From Myxococcales bacterium (GTDB taxonomy: Bacteria; Myxococcota_A; Polyangia; Nannocystales; Nannocystaceae): a stretch of DNA of 64,000 nt. The notes beneath the pieces were generated by a model, which was given only the letters and a program-made list of their open reading frames with translations, did not search any database and was not told where the DNA came from. Numbering within the stretch: the stretch's first letter is position 1; every line of letters begins with the position of its first letter. Both the position numbers and the translations under genes were made by a program. This document shows, in pieces, positions 42,415 through 53,691 of the stretch. Location of the stretch: contig JACKDU010000015.1 of assembly GCA_020633335.1 (NCBI GenBank), positions 100,333-164,332 of the forward strand. Direction: 5' to 3'.

Positions 42415-44523
42415 GTGCGCCTCCGCGACCTCACGACGCCGCCGCCCTGGGCCTGGGCCGCCGTCGCGGCCCTCGCGGTGATCGCCCTCGGCCTCGCCAC
42501 CCTCGCGGCCTCGGGCCCCTGGGATCCGTGGGAGACCCACTACGGCGAGGTCGCCCGCCAGATCCTGGTCCGCCACGATCCCCTCGACCTCTGGTGGAAG
42601 CCGGGCTACGGCCCCGACGGCAACGCCGAGAACACCTTCTGGTCGAAGCCCGCCCTCCCCTTCTGGCTGATGGCCCTGAGCATGAAGCTCCTCGGGGTCG
42701 GCACCGGCCCGGCCGCCGACGAGATGGTCCGCGCCGGCGGCCTCCCGGAGCTGGCGATCCGCCTGCCGAGCATGCTCGCCGGCTGGGCGAGCGCGGCCTT
42801 CCTCGGCTATGTCACCTGGCGGATCGGCCAGGAGCGCGCGACCACCCGGCAGGAGAAGCGGGCGGCCGCCAACACCGGGGTGCTGGTCGGCGTGATCCTC
42901 TCGCTGATGCCGCAGTGGGCGATCATCACCCGGCAGGCGCTCACCGACGTCTTCTTCGTCGGCCCGGTGGTCCTGGCGATGGGCGCCTGGGCGATGGCCT
43001 GGCTCCTCCCCGAGCGCGATCTTCGGCGCCGCGAGCTCCCCTTGAAGGTGCGCGGGCGGATCCTCTCGATCCCCTGGGATCGGACCTACCTCGGCTTCCT
43101 CGTCGTCTTTCTCCTCGCGGCGATCGCCCCGCTCGCGCTCCTCGATCACCACGTCCTCTCCGAGGTCACCCGCGAGCGGGTCGCGCGATTCATCAAGCGC
43201 GCCGACGTCCCCAACCTCTACACCCTCTGGGAGATCCACCTCCACCTCCTGATCTACTGGGTGGCTGCGGCGCTGGTGGTCCTCCGCTCGCTCCTCTGGC
43301 GGCGGCGCTCGCAGGCCTGGATGGCGGTGCTCTACCTCGCCGCCGGCCTCTCGCTCCTCGGCAAGGGGCTGATCGGCCCGGGCCTCATCGGCCTCCTGGT
43401 GCTCGCCGACATGCTGGTCCACCAGCGCCTCCACCTCCTCCGCCGCTGCGGCCTCGGGACCGGGCTCCTCCTCTTCGCGCTGGCCTCGTTCCCCTGGCAC
43501 CACGCCCTCGCGCTCTACCGCGGCGAGCGCTTCGTCAACGAGCTCATCGTCGTCAACAACCTCGCGCGCTTCGCCTCCGGCGAGCAGGACCAGGCGGTCG
43601 GCGGCTTCGCCTATTACCTGCGGACGATGGGCCTGGCCGCCCTCCCCTGGGTCGCCGCCCTGCCGGCGGCGCTCTGGCGGGCGCTGCGGCCCGACGAGGA
43701 TGAGGACGACGCGCCCGAGGTGAGCCTCCGGCGATTCGCGCTCCTCTGGCTCGCGGTCTCGCTCCTCTTGCTGACCTACTCGGTCACCAAGTACTACCAT
43801 TACCTGGTCCCCGCGCTGCCGCCGCTGGCGGTGCTCCTCGGCCTCTGGCTCGGCGGCTCGCTGAGCGGGCGCGACCGGAGCTGGCTCGAGCGCCACCCGC
43901 AGATCCGCTGGCTGGCGGCCGCGCTCGGGATCGGGATCATCGCCCTGGTGGTCCGCGACGCGCTCCACGAGCCCGCCTGGATCGCCCACCTCACGACCTA
44001 TTTGTACACGCTGATGTGGCGCCAGGGCGCGCCGCCAGTCGACCCGCTGGTCTGGCTGACGCTGCCCTTTGGGGCGGGGTTGGTGTTTTGGGCGCTCCTG
44101 CGGCCGCGCCTCGGGGCCGCGCTGATGGTGTCGTCGTCGCTGGCGCTGGCGACCTGGCTCTTCGTGAGCTACCTGCCGGCGGCCTCGGAGTCATGGTCGC
44201 AGCGGACGGCGATTCGCATGTACTACGCCGAGCGCGGGCCCGAGGACGTGCTCGCGTCGTTTTGGTTCTACCACCGCGGGGAGACGTTCTTGTCGAAGGG
44301 GGAGGTCTGGGTGAGCAAGGAGGCCCGCCGCGAGCGCCTGGCGGAGCTCTTCGACGAGAAGCGCGGGGTCGCGGACAATGTGTGGATCATGACGACCGCG
44401 AGCCATACGAAGCGGACGATCTCGATGCTGCCCAGGGATGCGCGGGATGGGGCGGTGGTGGCGTACGAGAATCCGCATATTGTGATGATTCGGGTGCCGG
44501 TGCCGGGGGTGGTTGAGGAGTGA
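42415..44523 (+). CDS. Glycosyltransferase family 39 (ArnT/PMT-like) membrane protein
   Basis: 702 residues from a GTG. About 12 membrane helices; the first loop holds the Asp/Glu catalytic motif PWDPWETHYGEVARQIL (about 33-49), and ENTFWSKPALPFWLMALSMKLLGVG follows, the GT39/ArnT pattern. These enzymes move a sugar from a polyprenyl-phosphate donor to lipid A or protein outside the cytoplasm. The last 130 residues form a soluble C-terminal domain. From about 44100 onward the codon use is less GC-biased than in the rest of the gene. Divergent from the phosphoesterase gene. Confidence 0.9.
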   Translation: MRLRDLTTPPPWAWAAVAALAVIALGLATLAASGPWDPWETHYGEVARQILVRHDPLDLWWKPGYGPDGNAENTFWSKPALPFWLMALSMKLLGVGTGPAADEMVRAGGLPELAIRLPSMLAGWASAAFLGYVTWRIGQERATTRQEKRAAANTGVLVGVILSLMPQWAIITRQALTDVFFVGPVVLAMGAWAMAWLLPERDLRRRELPLKVRGRILSIPWDRTYLGFLVVFLLAAIAPLALLDHHVLSEVTRERVARFIKRADVPNLYTLWEIHLHLLIYWVAAALVVLRSLLWRRRSQAWMAVLYLAAGLSLLGKGLIGPGLIGLLVLADMLVHQRLHLLRRCGLGTGLLLFALASFPWHHALALYRGERFVNELIVVNNLARFASGEQDQAVGGFAYYLRTMGLAALPWVAALPAALWRALRPDEDEDDAPEVSLRRFALLWLAVSLLLLTYSVTKYYHYLVPALPPLAVLLGLWLGGSLSGRDRSWLERHPQIRWLAAALGIGIIALVVRDALHEPAWIAHLTTYLYTLMWRQGAPPVDPLVWLTLPFGAGLVFWALLRPRLGAALMVSSSLALATWLFVSYLPAASESWSQRTAIRMYYAERGPEDVLASFWFYHRGETFLSKGEVWVSKEARRERLAELFDEKRGVADNVWIMTTASHTKRTISMLPRDARDGAVVAYENPHIVMIRVPVPGVVEE

Positions 44524-44783
44524 GCCTCCATTCGAACGCTCGCAGGAGAACGCTCGATGACGCGCGCAGGCCAGGCGCGAGCAAAAGGTGACCCTGCGTC
44601 ACTTTTTGCCTTCTGGCGGAATCCACAGCGAGGGGGCGGTCATTGCATGCTGACCTTTTCTTTCATCGCGCATTCGAACGCCCGACGGATCATCCATCTT
44701 CGGTCGCAGCATGCATTCGCTTGACCCGGGCCAACTCGAGGTCGAGCATGGGGGCTCGACCACCCAAGGGGGGATGACAGACG

Positions 44784-46196
44784 ATGAAGAGACTAGCCGC
44801 AATCCTTCTTTCGAGCGGATTCGCTCTTTTTGCCTGCGACATCGGCAACACTCATCAATCAATCGACCAGGAACGCGATGACGCGGAGAGCATCGACTCA
44901 AACGACGCGCTCGCCTCCAACCCAGGAGGGGCAGACGCGGTGATGGCGGGTCTCTGGGAGATCGACGCAGACCCCAGCACCCTCGGGGACGGGCCCGACG
45001 GCCTCGACCACATCTACAACCTGGGGGGCGAGCGGGTGACGCTCCACACGAGCAACCGCCGCTGGAACGTCAACACGGCGCAGTTCGACACTCCCGTCGA
45101 GGGGTCGATTAAGTTCCAGGTCAACTCCGCGGGGGACTACATCCAGGTCCTCACCGACACGGCAGGCTTCGTCTTCGGCAAGTACCTCGAAGCGGCGAAG
45201 GACCTCATGGTGAAGGGCGATCTTGAGCTGACCACCGCCGACACGGACGGCGGCTATCGGATGCGTGTGAATGGGTCGGCCCTGATCGGCGACATCCCGA
45301 CCCCCGACCCGCTCCCCAGCCCGCTCGGCTACAAGCTCTGGGTCCGCGGCCCGGCCTTCTTCAACGGGCTCCCTGCGGCCTCCGGCAACAACGGCCAGAC
45401 CTGGACCACCGCGGTCGTCATCGCCGCAAATGATGGGCTGACCTCACCGACGGACGCATCGCCGAACCGAGAGATGCGCCTTCTAGGCTCCGGCCCAGTC
45501 GGTCCCGACCCTGGAAACTACGGCGGCGGGATCTCCTGGGGTCTCGCGCCCCAACCCAACAACCAGTGGAGGGCGGGAGCGTGGTCATCGCAGCAATTTC
45601 TCCTCGGCTACTGGGGGCAATTCCTCTGGCTCCGAGGCGGGAACAAGACGCCCAACGGAAACCCGAGTGCCTTCAACGACGCCGACCTGAGGAACCTCGT
45701 GCGCTTCAGCGCTGACACCGACTATCATCCGCTCGCAGTCTTTGGCAACGTATGGGCCCAAGACTTCATCAAGAACTCCGATCGCCGCCTCAAGAGGAAC
45801 ATCCGGACCCTCAGTGGTGCCCGTGAGCAAGTGCTCGCACTACGCGGCACGGAGTACGAATTCGCGCACGAAAAACACCCCGATCGCATCCTCCCCCGCG
45901 GCACCCACCTCGGCTTCATCGCCCAGGAGGTCAAGGAGGTGAATCCATTGATCGTCTCGGAGGACGAGGACGGCCTCCTCTCGCTCAGCTACGACAGCTT
46001 CATTCCACTCCTCGTTGAGGCATTCAAGGAGCAGGATGGCGTGATCTCCGCCCAAGGCAAGGCGGACGCCGACCAGGCGGCCGAGTTGGCGGCGCTACGA
46101 CGCGAGCTCGACCAGATGCGGCGTGACCTGGCCGCCGTGAAGAACGAGTGCCGCGGCGACGCGATGGCCAAGAGCACGCCGAAGCCCCGGCGATAG
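44784..46196 (+). CDS. Lipoprotein with C-terminal S74 intramolecular chaperone domain
   Basis: 470 residues. Signal peptide and lipobox FALFAC (Cys18), a middle region of beta-rich, fibre-like sequence (about 75-330), and a peptidase S74 domain (about 325-420). The self-cleavage site is NSDRRLKRNI at 331-340: Ser332 and Lys337 match the Ser/Lys dyad spacing of phage endosialidases, and HLGFIAQEVKEVNP and LLSLSYDSFIPLLVEAFKEQ complete the fold. A short coiled coil (431-455) ends the protein. S74 domains drive trimerisation of phage tail spikes and then cut themselves off; here the fibre is a lipoprotein. The DNA (44524-46200) is lower in GC than its neighbours, consistent with recent acquisition. 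A strong AAGGGGGG ribosome site precedes the ATG. Confidence 0.88.
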   Translation: MKRLAAILLSSGFALFACDIGNTHQSIDQERDDAESIDSNDALASNPGGADAVMAGLWEIDADPSTLGDGPDGLDHIYNLGGERVTLHTSNRRWNVNTAQFDTPVEGSIKFQVNSAGDYIQVLTDTAGFVFGKYLEAAKDLMVKGDLELTTADTDGGYRMRVNGSALIGDIPTPDPLPSPLGYKLWVRGPAFFNGLPAASGNNGQTWTTAVVIAANDGLTSPTDASPNREMRLLGSGPVGPDPGNYGGGISWGLAPQPNNQWRAGAWSSQQFLLGYWGQFLWLRGGNKTPNGNPSAFNDADLRNLVRFSADTDYHPLAVFGNVWAQDFIKNSDRRLKRNIRTLSGAREQVLALRGTEYEFAHEKHPDRILPRGTHLGFIAQEVKEVNPLIVSEDEDGLLSLSYDSFIPLLVEAFKEQDGVISAQGKADADQAAELAALRRELDQMRRDLAAVKNECRGDAMAKSTPKPRR

Positions 46197-46209
46197 CGCC
46201 CCGCCCCCT

Positions 46210-46242
46210 CGTCGGCTGGCCACGGCAACGAGCCAGCCGACG
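46210..46242. terminator. Hairpin between convergent genes
   Basis: Arms 46210-46220 (CGTCGGCTGGC) and 46232-46242 pair perfectly over 11 bases with an 11-base loop. It lies 14 bases after the S74 lipoprotein stop and 34 bases from the end of the next minus-strand gene, so it can serve both. No T-run. Confidence 0.55.
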
Positions 46243-46275
46243 ACGTGGGAGCGCCGCGGACCAGCGCCGTCGCTA

Positions 46276-47421
46276 CTACCCCCGCTGGTCGTCCGCCCGC
46301 CCGGTCGACCAGCGCCCGCTCGTATGCAACGTCTCGGGATCAAAGATCGAGACCGAAGAGCACGTCGCCCCCGCGACGCTCAGCGCACCCGGCACATCGC
46401 TCCCATCAAAGTAGACCCCCTCGGCGATCAGGAGCTTCCCGTCCTCCAGCGCGTCGACCCGCACCCGCCGGTTCTCGCGCTCGGCCATCATGCACACCGC
46501 CCCAAGCGCAGCCGGCGGCGCCCGGAGGTAGCGCTGCGCGGTCGTCTCCTTCGCCGCGTCGACCGGCTCCGGCGCGGCATCCTCCTCTGACACCGCAGGC
46601 TTCGCCAAGATATGCTCGACCGGCGCGGCGATCACCGCCGCGATCTTCGGATCCAGCCGCTCACGCCAGCGCTCGCGCCCGCTCTTCCCGTCGTGGAAGC
46701 TCCGCATGTAGCCAGCCTCGTCACGCCACTCGACGACGATCTCCCCGCTCGCGTGCCAGGCGACCACCAGCGGCGGCCGAAAGCCCTCCACCTCAAGCGG
46801 CACGCGGGCGAGGCTCGCTCCGTCGACCTGCGCGTAGATCGCCAGCGTCGGCGTCGCCTCGCCCCAGGTGACGATCGCCACCTTGTCGTGGGCCAGCTCC
46901 ATCGAGATCGCCGGCAGCGACCCCGCGACCGGGATCTCCAGCCGCACGTCCGCCGGCGTGAAGGTCTGGTTGGCGAAGAGCTTGAGGCGGAGGCCGTCCG
47001 GGGTCTCGTCGATCACCGGGAAGCCGGTCTCGCCGAGGACGCGGCCGACCCGGAGGATATGGGCGCTCGAGGTCAGGGGGCGGCGGCCGCCCTCGGCGTC
47101 CTCCCAGACGCCGCTCTGCGAGTAGCGGCCGAGGCCGATCGCCCGCTGCGAGGCGTCGGCGTCGCCGATCCACTCGAGGGCCGCGAGGCGGGCCCTCTCC
47201 GCCTCGGTCAGCGGCGGCTCCGGCAGGGCCTCCGCCCCCGCTCCCGCCCCCGCCTCCGCGACCCCAGGAGACGCCGGCGCCGCGTCGATCGCCGGCGACT
47301 CCGCCCGCCCCTGGCAGGCCGCGACCCCGGCGACGCCGAGGAGCGAGAGGGCGAGCGAGCGCCGCAGCGGTGACCTACGCGTCGGCAAGCGGACCCCGAG
47401 ACTATCACCGGCGGCGCCCAC
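46276..47421 (-). CDS. Lipoprotein, function unknown
   Basis: 381 residues as read from a GTG at 47421; the signal peptide (RRSLALSLLGVAGVAAC, Cys36) suggests a start nearer the helix may be used. After an Ala/Glu/Pro linker, the middle is beta-rich (propeller-like: KVAIVTWGEATPTLAIYAQVD, PPLVVAWHASGEIVVEWRDE). It is divergent from the next plus-strand pair with about 35 bases between the starts. No family recognised. Confidence 0.7.
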   Translation of the reverse strand: MGAAGDSLGVRLPTRRSPLRRSLALSLLGVAGVAACQGRAESPAIDAAPASPGVAEAGAGAGAEALPEPPLTEAERARLAALEWIGDADASQRAIGLGRYSQSGVWEDAEGGRRPLTSSAHILRVGRVLGETGFPVIDETPDGLRLKLFANQTFTPADVRLEIPVAGSLPAISMELAHDKVAIVTWGEATPTLAIYAQVDGASLARVPLEVEGFRPPLVVAWHASGEIVVEWRDEAGYMRSFHDGKSGRERWRERLDPKIAAVIAAPVEHILAKPAVSEEDAAPEPVDAAKETTAQRYLRAPPAALGAVCMMAERENRRVRVDALEDGKLLIAEGVYFDGSDVPGALSVAGATCSSVSIFDPETLHTSGRWSTGRADDQRG

Positions 47422-47456
47422 CCGGCGGCCACGAAGCCGGCTATCCTCGCCCGCCC

Positions 47457-47969
47457 ATGAGCGATTTTTACACGGTCGAGGTCCTCGACGTCGCCGGACC
47501 CGAGGTCGAGCTCCGCGTCACGATCATCCACCCCGACATCCGCCAGGTCCGCACCTCCGCGACCTTCGCCTTCTCGCTCCTCGTCGATCCCCTCCGCGAG
47601 CGCCCTTGGTGCGACGAGGCGGGCGTCCAGGGCTCGCCCCTCGCGGCCCGTGTCGGCGCCGATCGACGCCCCGACGATGATGACGTCACGCGCCTCGCCT
47701 GCGGCTTCGTCCGCGCGGTCACGATGACCTCCCAGCACCTCCACCCGCCCCCCTGCGCGTGGGACGAGCCCGAGCGCTGGCGAGCGTTCTGGGAGGGGGA
47801 GGAGCGGCCGGCGGTGAACCTGCGGCTCCGCGCGTCGCACCCCGCCTGGCTCGCTCACCTCCGGGTCGGCATGCGCTGGCAGAGCGCCGCCTACTCCACC
47901 GGTGAGGGCGAGCCCTGGCCGGAGCCGGGGCTCCTCCCGGCGAACACGACCGAAGCGGAGCCCGCATGA
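47457..47969 (+). CDS. Hypothetical protein upstream of a SMI1/KNR4 protein
   Basis: 170 residues, no signal peptide or membrane helix. Start MSDFYTVEVLDVAGPEVELRV; rich in Trp and His. Its stop overlaps the next ATG by four bases (ATGA), so the two are translationally coupled and probably act together. The domain is not one I recognise. It might be a partner of the SUKH-type protein downstream. Confidence 0.75.
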   Translation: MSDFYTVEVLDVAGPEVELRVTIIHPDIRQVRTSATFAFSLLVDPLRERPWCDEAGVQGSPLAARVGADRRPDDDDVTRLACGFVRAVTMTSQHLHPPPCAWDEPERWRAFWEGEERPAVNLRLRASHPAWLAHLRVGMRWQSAAYSTGEGEPWPEPGLLPANTTEAEPA

Positions 47970-48598
47970 ACGCCGACGCCGACGCCAACGATGATGAGCT
48001 CCTCCTCCAATCCCTCGCCGACATCGAGGAGTTCCTCCGCGACAACGACGCGGCGAGCTTCCTCGATCGCCTCCACCCCGGCGCCTCCGAGGCCGCGCTC
48101 GCGGCCGCCGAGGCCAGCCTCCGCGCGCCGCTCGGGGCGCTCCGCCTCCTCTATCGCTGGCACGACGGCCAGAGCATCGACGACGAGCGCGAGCCGCTCT
48201 TCGAGCACATGTTCTTCCTCTCGCTCGAGGACGCCTGCGACGCCCTATGGACGGTGGTCGAGTGCTACGTCGCGCCGCCGCAGGGCCGAAGCATCGCAGA
48301 CTACCACCGCTCCACCACCGGCTTCACCGAGGACGAGCTCGCCTCCACTCGCTGGCTCCCCTTCGCCAACACCGAGGGCGACTACCTCGCGGTCCACCTC
48401 CCGAGCGGCAAGGTCGCGCGGATGCTCAAGGGCGACCTCCCCTGGCTCCGCCTCGAGGCGCCCGATCTCGGCGCCTTCCTCGGCGCCTACGCCAGCGCCC
48501 TCTGGGACGGCCACCTGGTGATGGCCGGGGACCCCGCGGAGCCAGGGGTCGTGGAGGAGGGCATCCGCTGCCTCGGCCGCTACTTCACCCGGGCGTGA
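47966..48598 (+). CDS. SMI1/KNR4 (SUKH)-family protein
   Basis: 210 residues. The order of motifs fits SMI1/KNR4: an N-terminal helix, APLGALRLLYRWHDGQS (about 53-70), and WLPFANTEGDYLAVHL (about 130-146). This superfamily includes immunity proteins of polymorphic toxin systems and general protein-binding domains in bacteria. No toxin gene is recognisable beside it; the coupled partner upstream has no toxin features visible by eye. Role unknown. Confidence 0.82.
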   Translation: MNADADANDDELLLQSLADIEEFLRDNDAASFLDRLHPGASEAALAAAEASLRAPLGALRLLYRWHDGQSIDDEREPLFEHMFFLSLEDACDALWTVVECYVAPPQGRSIADYHRSTTGFTEDELASTRWLPFANTEGDYLAVHLPSGKVARMLKGDLPWLRLEAPDLGAFLGAYASALWDGHLVMAGDPAEPGVVEEGIRCLGRYFTRA

Positions 48599-48661
48599 GC
48601 CGACGCGGCGCAGCCGCGCGCCGATTGTCGCGGCCGCGCAGCTTGGCTAGATTCGCCCGCG

Positions 48662-49485
48662 ATGTGGACCCCGCTCCGCGGTGACTTCCCCTCCGTGCTC
48701 CCCCTCCCCGGCGAGCCCGACGGGCCGATCGTCGATCGCGTCCCCCTCGCCGTCGCCGACCTCTTCGCGTCCCTCTCGATCGACGGCGCCGTGAAGACCG
48801 AGGTCCGCTTCGGCCACGCCTGGCCCCGCGACGGGCTCGCGCTCGAGATCGGCCTGCGGCCGGTCGGGCTCAGCGAGACGCGCGCGTTCTGGCGGACCCG
48901 CGCCGAAGCCGTCGTCTTCGAGGCCGCGATCTTCCCGGCGTCGCGCGCCATCCCGCTGATGGCCCTGGTGGTCGTCGCGGCCCGCTTCGACGACAAGGCG
49001 CCGCGGACCCTGGGCGACGACGAGCGCGGACGGCTCGCCGCGCTCGGCGGCTCCGAGCTCGTGTCCATGAAGAGCGCACCCAAGGAGCCGCGGGCGCTCC
49101 GGGGGATCAAGAAGGGTCCGCCCGAGGGCGCGCCGACCGTCGTGATCGGCCGCTTCGAAGAGCTCGGCGCCCGGGTCCCCGCGGATCTCTGGGGTGAGCA
49201 CGGCGATCGCGGCTTCTGGCTGACGCTCTCGAAGCATCAGGGGCAGAGCACGATCTTCAACGCGATCCCCGAGGGACCGATGGCGCAGGCCGCCGTCGAC
49301 GGGCTCTCCGCCGCGCTCAACGCGGTGCTCGGCGAGGCGTCCTCGACCCTCCACGACGCCCTCGGACCCGACCGCGGGATCGCCTGGGGCTTCCACGCGA
49401 GCGCCACCTTCCCGGAGCTCGTCGGCGCCTTCGAGCGCGACGGCTTCATCCCGCGGCCCCTGCCGCCCCTCGCCGGAGCTCCTCG

Positions 49486-49489
<4 letters not shown>
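48662..49489 (+). CDS. Hypothetical protein
   Basis: 275 residues, no signal peptide. Mixed alpha/beta with no recognised motif; a central KKGPPEGAPTVVIGRFEELG segment. It ends tail-to-tail with the HDAC-like gene, their stops sharing one CTAG (49486-49489). It follows the SMI1-family gene on the same strand after 63 bases. Confidence 0.7.
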
Positions 49490-51213
<1,724 letters not shown>

Positions 51214-51229
51214 GGGCCCGACCTCCTGC

Positions 51230-52027
51230 TCAGGGCGCGCGGCGAAACACGAAGATCGCCCGCCAGGCGTCGGGGCCGTCGACGGGCCCGCCCTCGAAGT
51301 CGCCGAAGCAGGCGACCTCGGTCAGGCCGCCGGCGAGGCGGCTGGCGGCCCGGATCTCGTCAAGGGTCCAGTCGCGCATCACCACCGTCGCGTGGACGAC
51401 CTCGCGCGCCTGATCGCGGGCGACCTGAAACTCGACGCTGGCCGAGAAGAGCTGGCGGACGGGATCATAGGGATCGTCGGCCAGGCCCCAGCGCGTGGTC
51501 AGCGTCACGCCGTCGCGCTCGACCTGCCAGGGCTGGCTGACCCCGGTGCTCCGAGGTCCGCGGCCGAGGAAGTCGCCGGGGTGGGCGAGCTCGACCACGT
51601 AGAGGCCGCCGGGCGCGAGGGCCTCGCGGACCGCGGCGAAGTGAGAGATCAGCTCGTCGAGGGTGTGGAGGTGGGCCAGGGAGTTGATCAGCGTGAAGGC
51701 GAGGTCGACGGGGCGGGCGAGGCGAAAGTCGACCATGTTGGCGCAGAGCACCTCGACGCTCACGCCGGCCGCCGCCGCGCTCTCCTGGGCCCGGCGGCAC
51801 ATCGTCGGCGAGAGGTCGAGGGCGAGCGCCCGGGCGCCCCGCCGGGCGAACTCGAGGGCGTGGTCGGCCGGGCCGGCGGCGAGCTCGAGCGCCGCCTGCG
51901 GCTCCGCCCCGGCGAAGTCGCGCGCCCACCCGACGAGGCGCGAGACCTCATCGTCGACGTCCCGGTAGGCGAAGGCCAGGGCGTAGAGCTCGGCCTGGTC
52001 GCTGTAGATGCGCTGCTCGGTCCTCAT
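51230..52027 (-). CDS. SAM-dependent methyltransferase (class I)
   Basis: 265 residues. Class I Rossmann fold: ALELAAGPADHALEFARRG (about 46-64) as motif I, ALALDLSPTMCRRAQESA as motif II, CANMVDFRLARPVDLAFTLINSLAHLHT (about 94-121), then AALAPGGLYVVELAH. The ATG at 52027 is the first of the two-gene unit with the HDAC fusion. Substrate unknown; it is probably part of the same small-molecule pathway. Confidence 0.86.
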   Translation of the reverse strand: MRTEQRIYSDQAELYALAFAYRDVDDEVSRLVGWARDFAGAEPQAALELAAGPADHALEFARRGARALALDLSPTMCRRAQESAAAAGVSVEVLCANMVDFRLARPVDLAFTLINSLAHLHTLDELISHFAAVREALAPGGLYVVELAHPGDFLGRGPRSTGVSQPWQVERDGVTLTTRWGLADDPYDPVRQLFSASVEFQVARDQAREVVHATVVMRDWTLDEIRAASRLAGGLTEVACFGDFEGGPVDGPDAWRAIFVFRRAP

Positions 52028-52153
52028 GCCCACCACGCTGGCACAGGCGCCCGGGCGCGGCCAGATTCGCCGCCGACGCCGCTGCGAGCGTTCCCTCTCG
52101 ACAGCCGCGACAGCAGGAGTAGACTCCGCGCCAATGGGCGATGGCCCGCCACC

Positions 52154-53269
52154 ATGAACACCCAGCGGCCCGCCCCGGGCACCCCTCTTCGTATCGCTCT
52201 CGTCCACAACCTCGACTTCTCCGAGGACGCGGAGGACGACCCTGGAACCGGTGGCAAGGCCAACGCCGAGGTCGTGGACGTCGCCGCCAGCGTGGCCCAG
52301 GCCCTCCGCGTCGCGGGCCACCGGCCGCTGACCTTCGCCGTTCGGGACACGCTCGAGGAGCTCCTCCCGGCGCTGCGAGCCCGGCGGATCGACGCCGTCT
52401 TCAACCTCGTCGAGTCGCTCGGCGGCGACCCCCGGCGCGAGCCGGAGCTGCCCGCGGCGCTTGCCCGCGCGGGGATCCCCTTCACCGGGAACTCGGCGGG
52501 CGCGCTGACCCGCAGCCTCGACAAGCGACGGGTCCGCGAGGCGCTCGCCGCCCATCGGATCCCGATCGCCCCCGGCGCGGTCGTTTCGACGCCAGACGAG
52601 CTCGGGCGGGTCGCCGCGGCCGGCCTGCGCTACCCCCTCTTCGTCAAGCCGGCCCTCGCGGACGGCTCGATCGGCGTATCGCAAGCCTCGGTCGTCACGA
52701 CGCCGGCGGAGCTACGCGCCCAGCTCACGGCGCTCTGGGCCGCGCTCCCGGGGCCGGCGCTCGTCGAGGAGTACCTCCCCGGACCCGAGATCAACGTCGC
52801 GATCTTCGCCGACGACGACGGGCGCTGGCGGCTGGTGCCGACGATCATCGACTTCTCCGGCAACCCGGCCGATTGCCACCCGATCGTCACCTACGCCTGC
52901 AAGTGGGAGGAGGCGTCGCGGGAGTACTTCGCGCGCACCGTCCCGCTCGCCGACCGCGTCCCCGAGGCGGTGCGCCGCGCGGCCCTGCGCGCGGCCGAGG
53001 CCGCCTTCCACGTGATCGGCGGCGACTCCTACGGCCGCGTCGACCTCCGCCTCGACGGCGCCGGTCGCCCCTGCGTCATCGACCTCAACCCCAACCCCGA
53101 CCTCCACCCCGAGGCCGGCTACGTCCTCGCGCTCCGCGACATCGATGTCTCCTATGTCCACCTCGTCGACGCCCTCGTCCGTCACGCCCTCACCCGCGCA
53201 CGGCCTCATGCTCCGCCCGCTCCTCGCCCGCGACCGCGGCCCGCTCGCTACGCTCTTGCGGTCGGTTGA
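52154..53269 (+). CDS. ATP-grasp ligase (D-alanine-D-alanine ligase-like)
   Basis: 371 residues. N-terminal domain with VFNLVESLGGDP (about 82-93) and GIPFTGNSAGALTRSLDK; ATP-grasp with PLFVKPALADGSIGV (about 160-174), LVEEYLPGPEINVAI, and the metal motif VIDLNPNPDL near 320. It joins a carboxylate to an amine with ATP. It is divergent from the methyltransferase and overlaps the start of the GNAT gene downstream, so the three units around 51.2-53.7 kb probably form one pathway. Substrate unknown; not a peptidoglycan Ddl, by its company. Confidence 0.9.
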   Translation: MNTQRPAPGTPLRIALVHNLDFSEDAEDDPGTGGKANAEVVDVAASVAQALRVAGHRPLTFAVRDTLEELLPALRARRIDAVFNLVESLGGDPRREPELPAALARAGIPFTGNSAGALTRSLDKRRVREALAAHRIPIAPGAVVSTPDELGRVAAAGLRYPLFVKPALADGSIGVSQASVVTTPAELRAQLTALWAALPGPALVEEYLPGPEINVAIFADDDGRWRLVPTIIDFSGNPADCHPIVTYACKWEEASREYFARTVPLADRVPEAVRRAALRAAEAAFHVIGGDSYGRVDLRLDGAGRPCVIDLNPNPDLHPEAGYVLALRDIDVSYVHLVDALVRHALTRARPHAPPAPRPRPRPARYALAVG

Positions 53270-53684
53270 GAACTTCGGCGAGGCCGAGGTCGAGGTCGCC
53301 CTCGAGCTCATCGACGAGGTCATCGCCCGGGGCCCGGCGACCAGCTACCGCGCGCTGGTCGCCCTCGGCGACGACGAGGACGAGCCGCTCCTCGGCTACG
53401 TGTGCTTCGGCGCGACGCCGATGACCGAGACGACCTTCGACCTCTACTGGATCGTCGTCGATCCGCGGGCGCGGGGTCGCGGGGTCGCCGGGGTCCTCTG
53501 CGCGGCGCTCGAGCACCACGTGCGCGACGCCGGCGGCAAGAACATCCGGGTCGAGACCTCGAGCCAGGACGAGTACACGGCCGCGACCCGCTTCTACCGC
53601 CGCCAGGGCTTCGAGGAGTGCGGCCGGATCCCCGACTTCTACCGGATCGGCGAGGATCTCCTGACCTTCGTCAAGCGGGTCTGA
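53208..53684 (+). CDS. GNAT N-acetyltransferase
   Basis: 158 residues from an ATG inside the end of the ATP-grasp gene (62-base overlap). Acetyl-CoA loop RARGRGVAGVLCAALE near 87-102, and EDEYTAATRFYRRQGFEECGRI typical of GNAT C-termini. Expected to acetylate an amine made or held by the same pathway. A second route is RimI-like protein acetylation. Confidence 0.87.
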   Translation: MLRPLLARDRGPLATLLRSVENFGEAEVEVALELIDEVIARGPATSYRALVALGDDEDEPLLGYVCFGATPMTETTFDLYWIVVDPRARGRGVAGVLCAALEHHVRDAGGKNIRVETSSQDEYTAATRFYRRQGFEECGRIPDFYRIGEDLLTFVKRV

Positions 53685-53691
53685 GCGGGGC

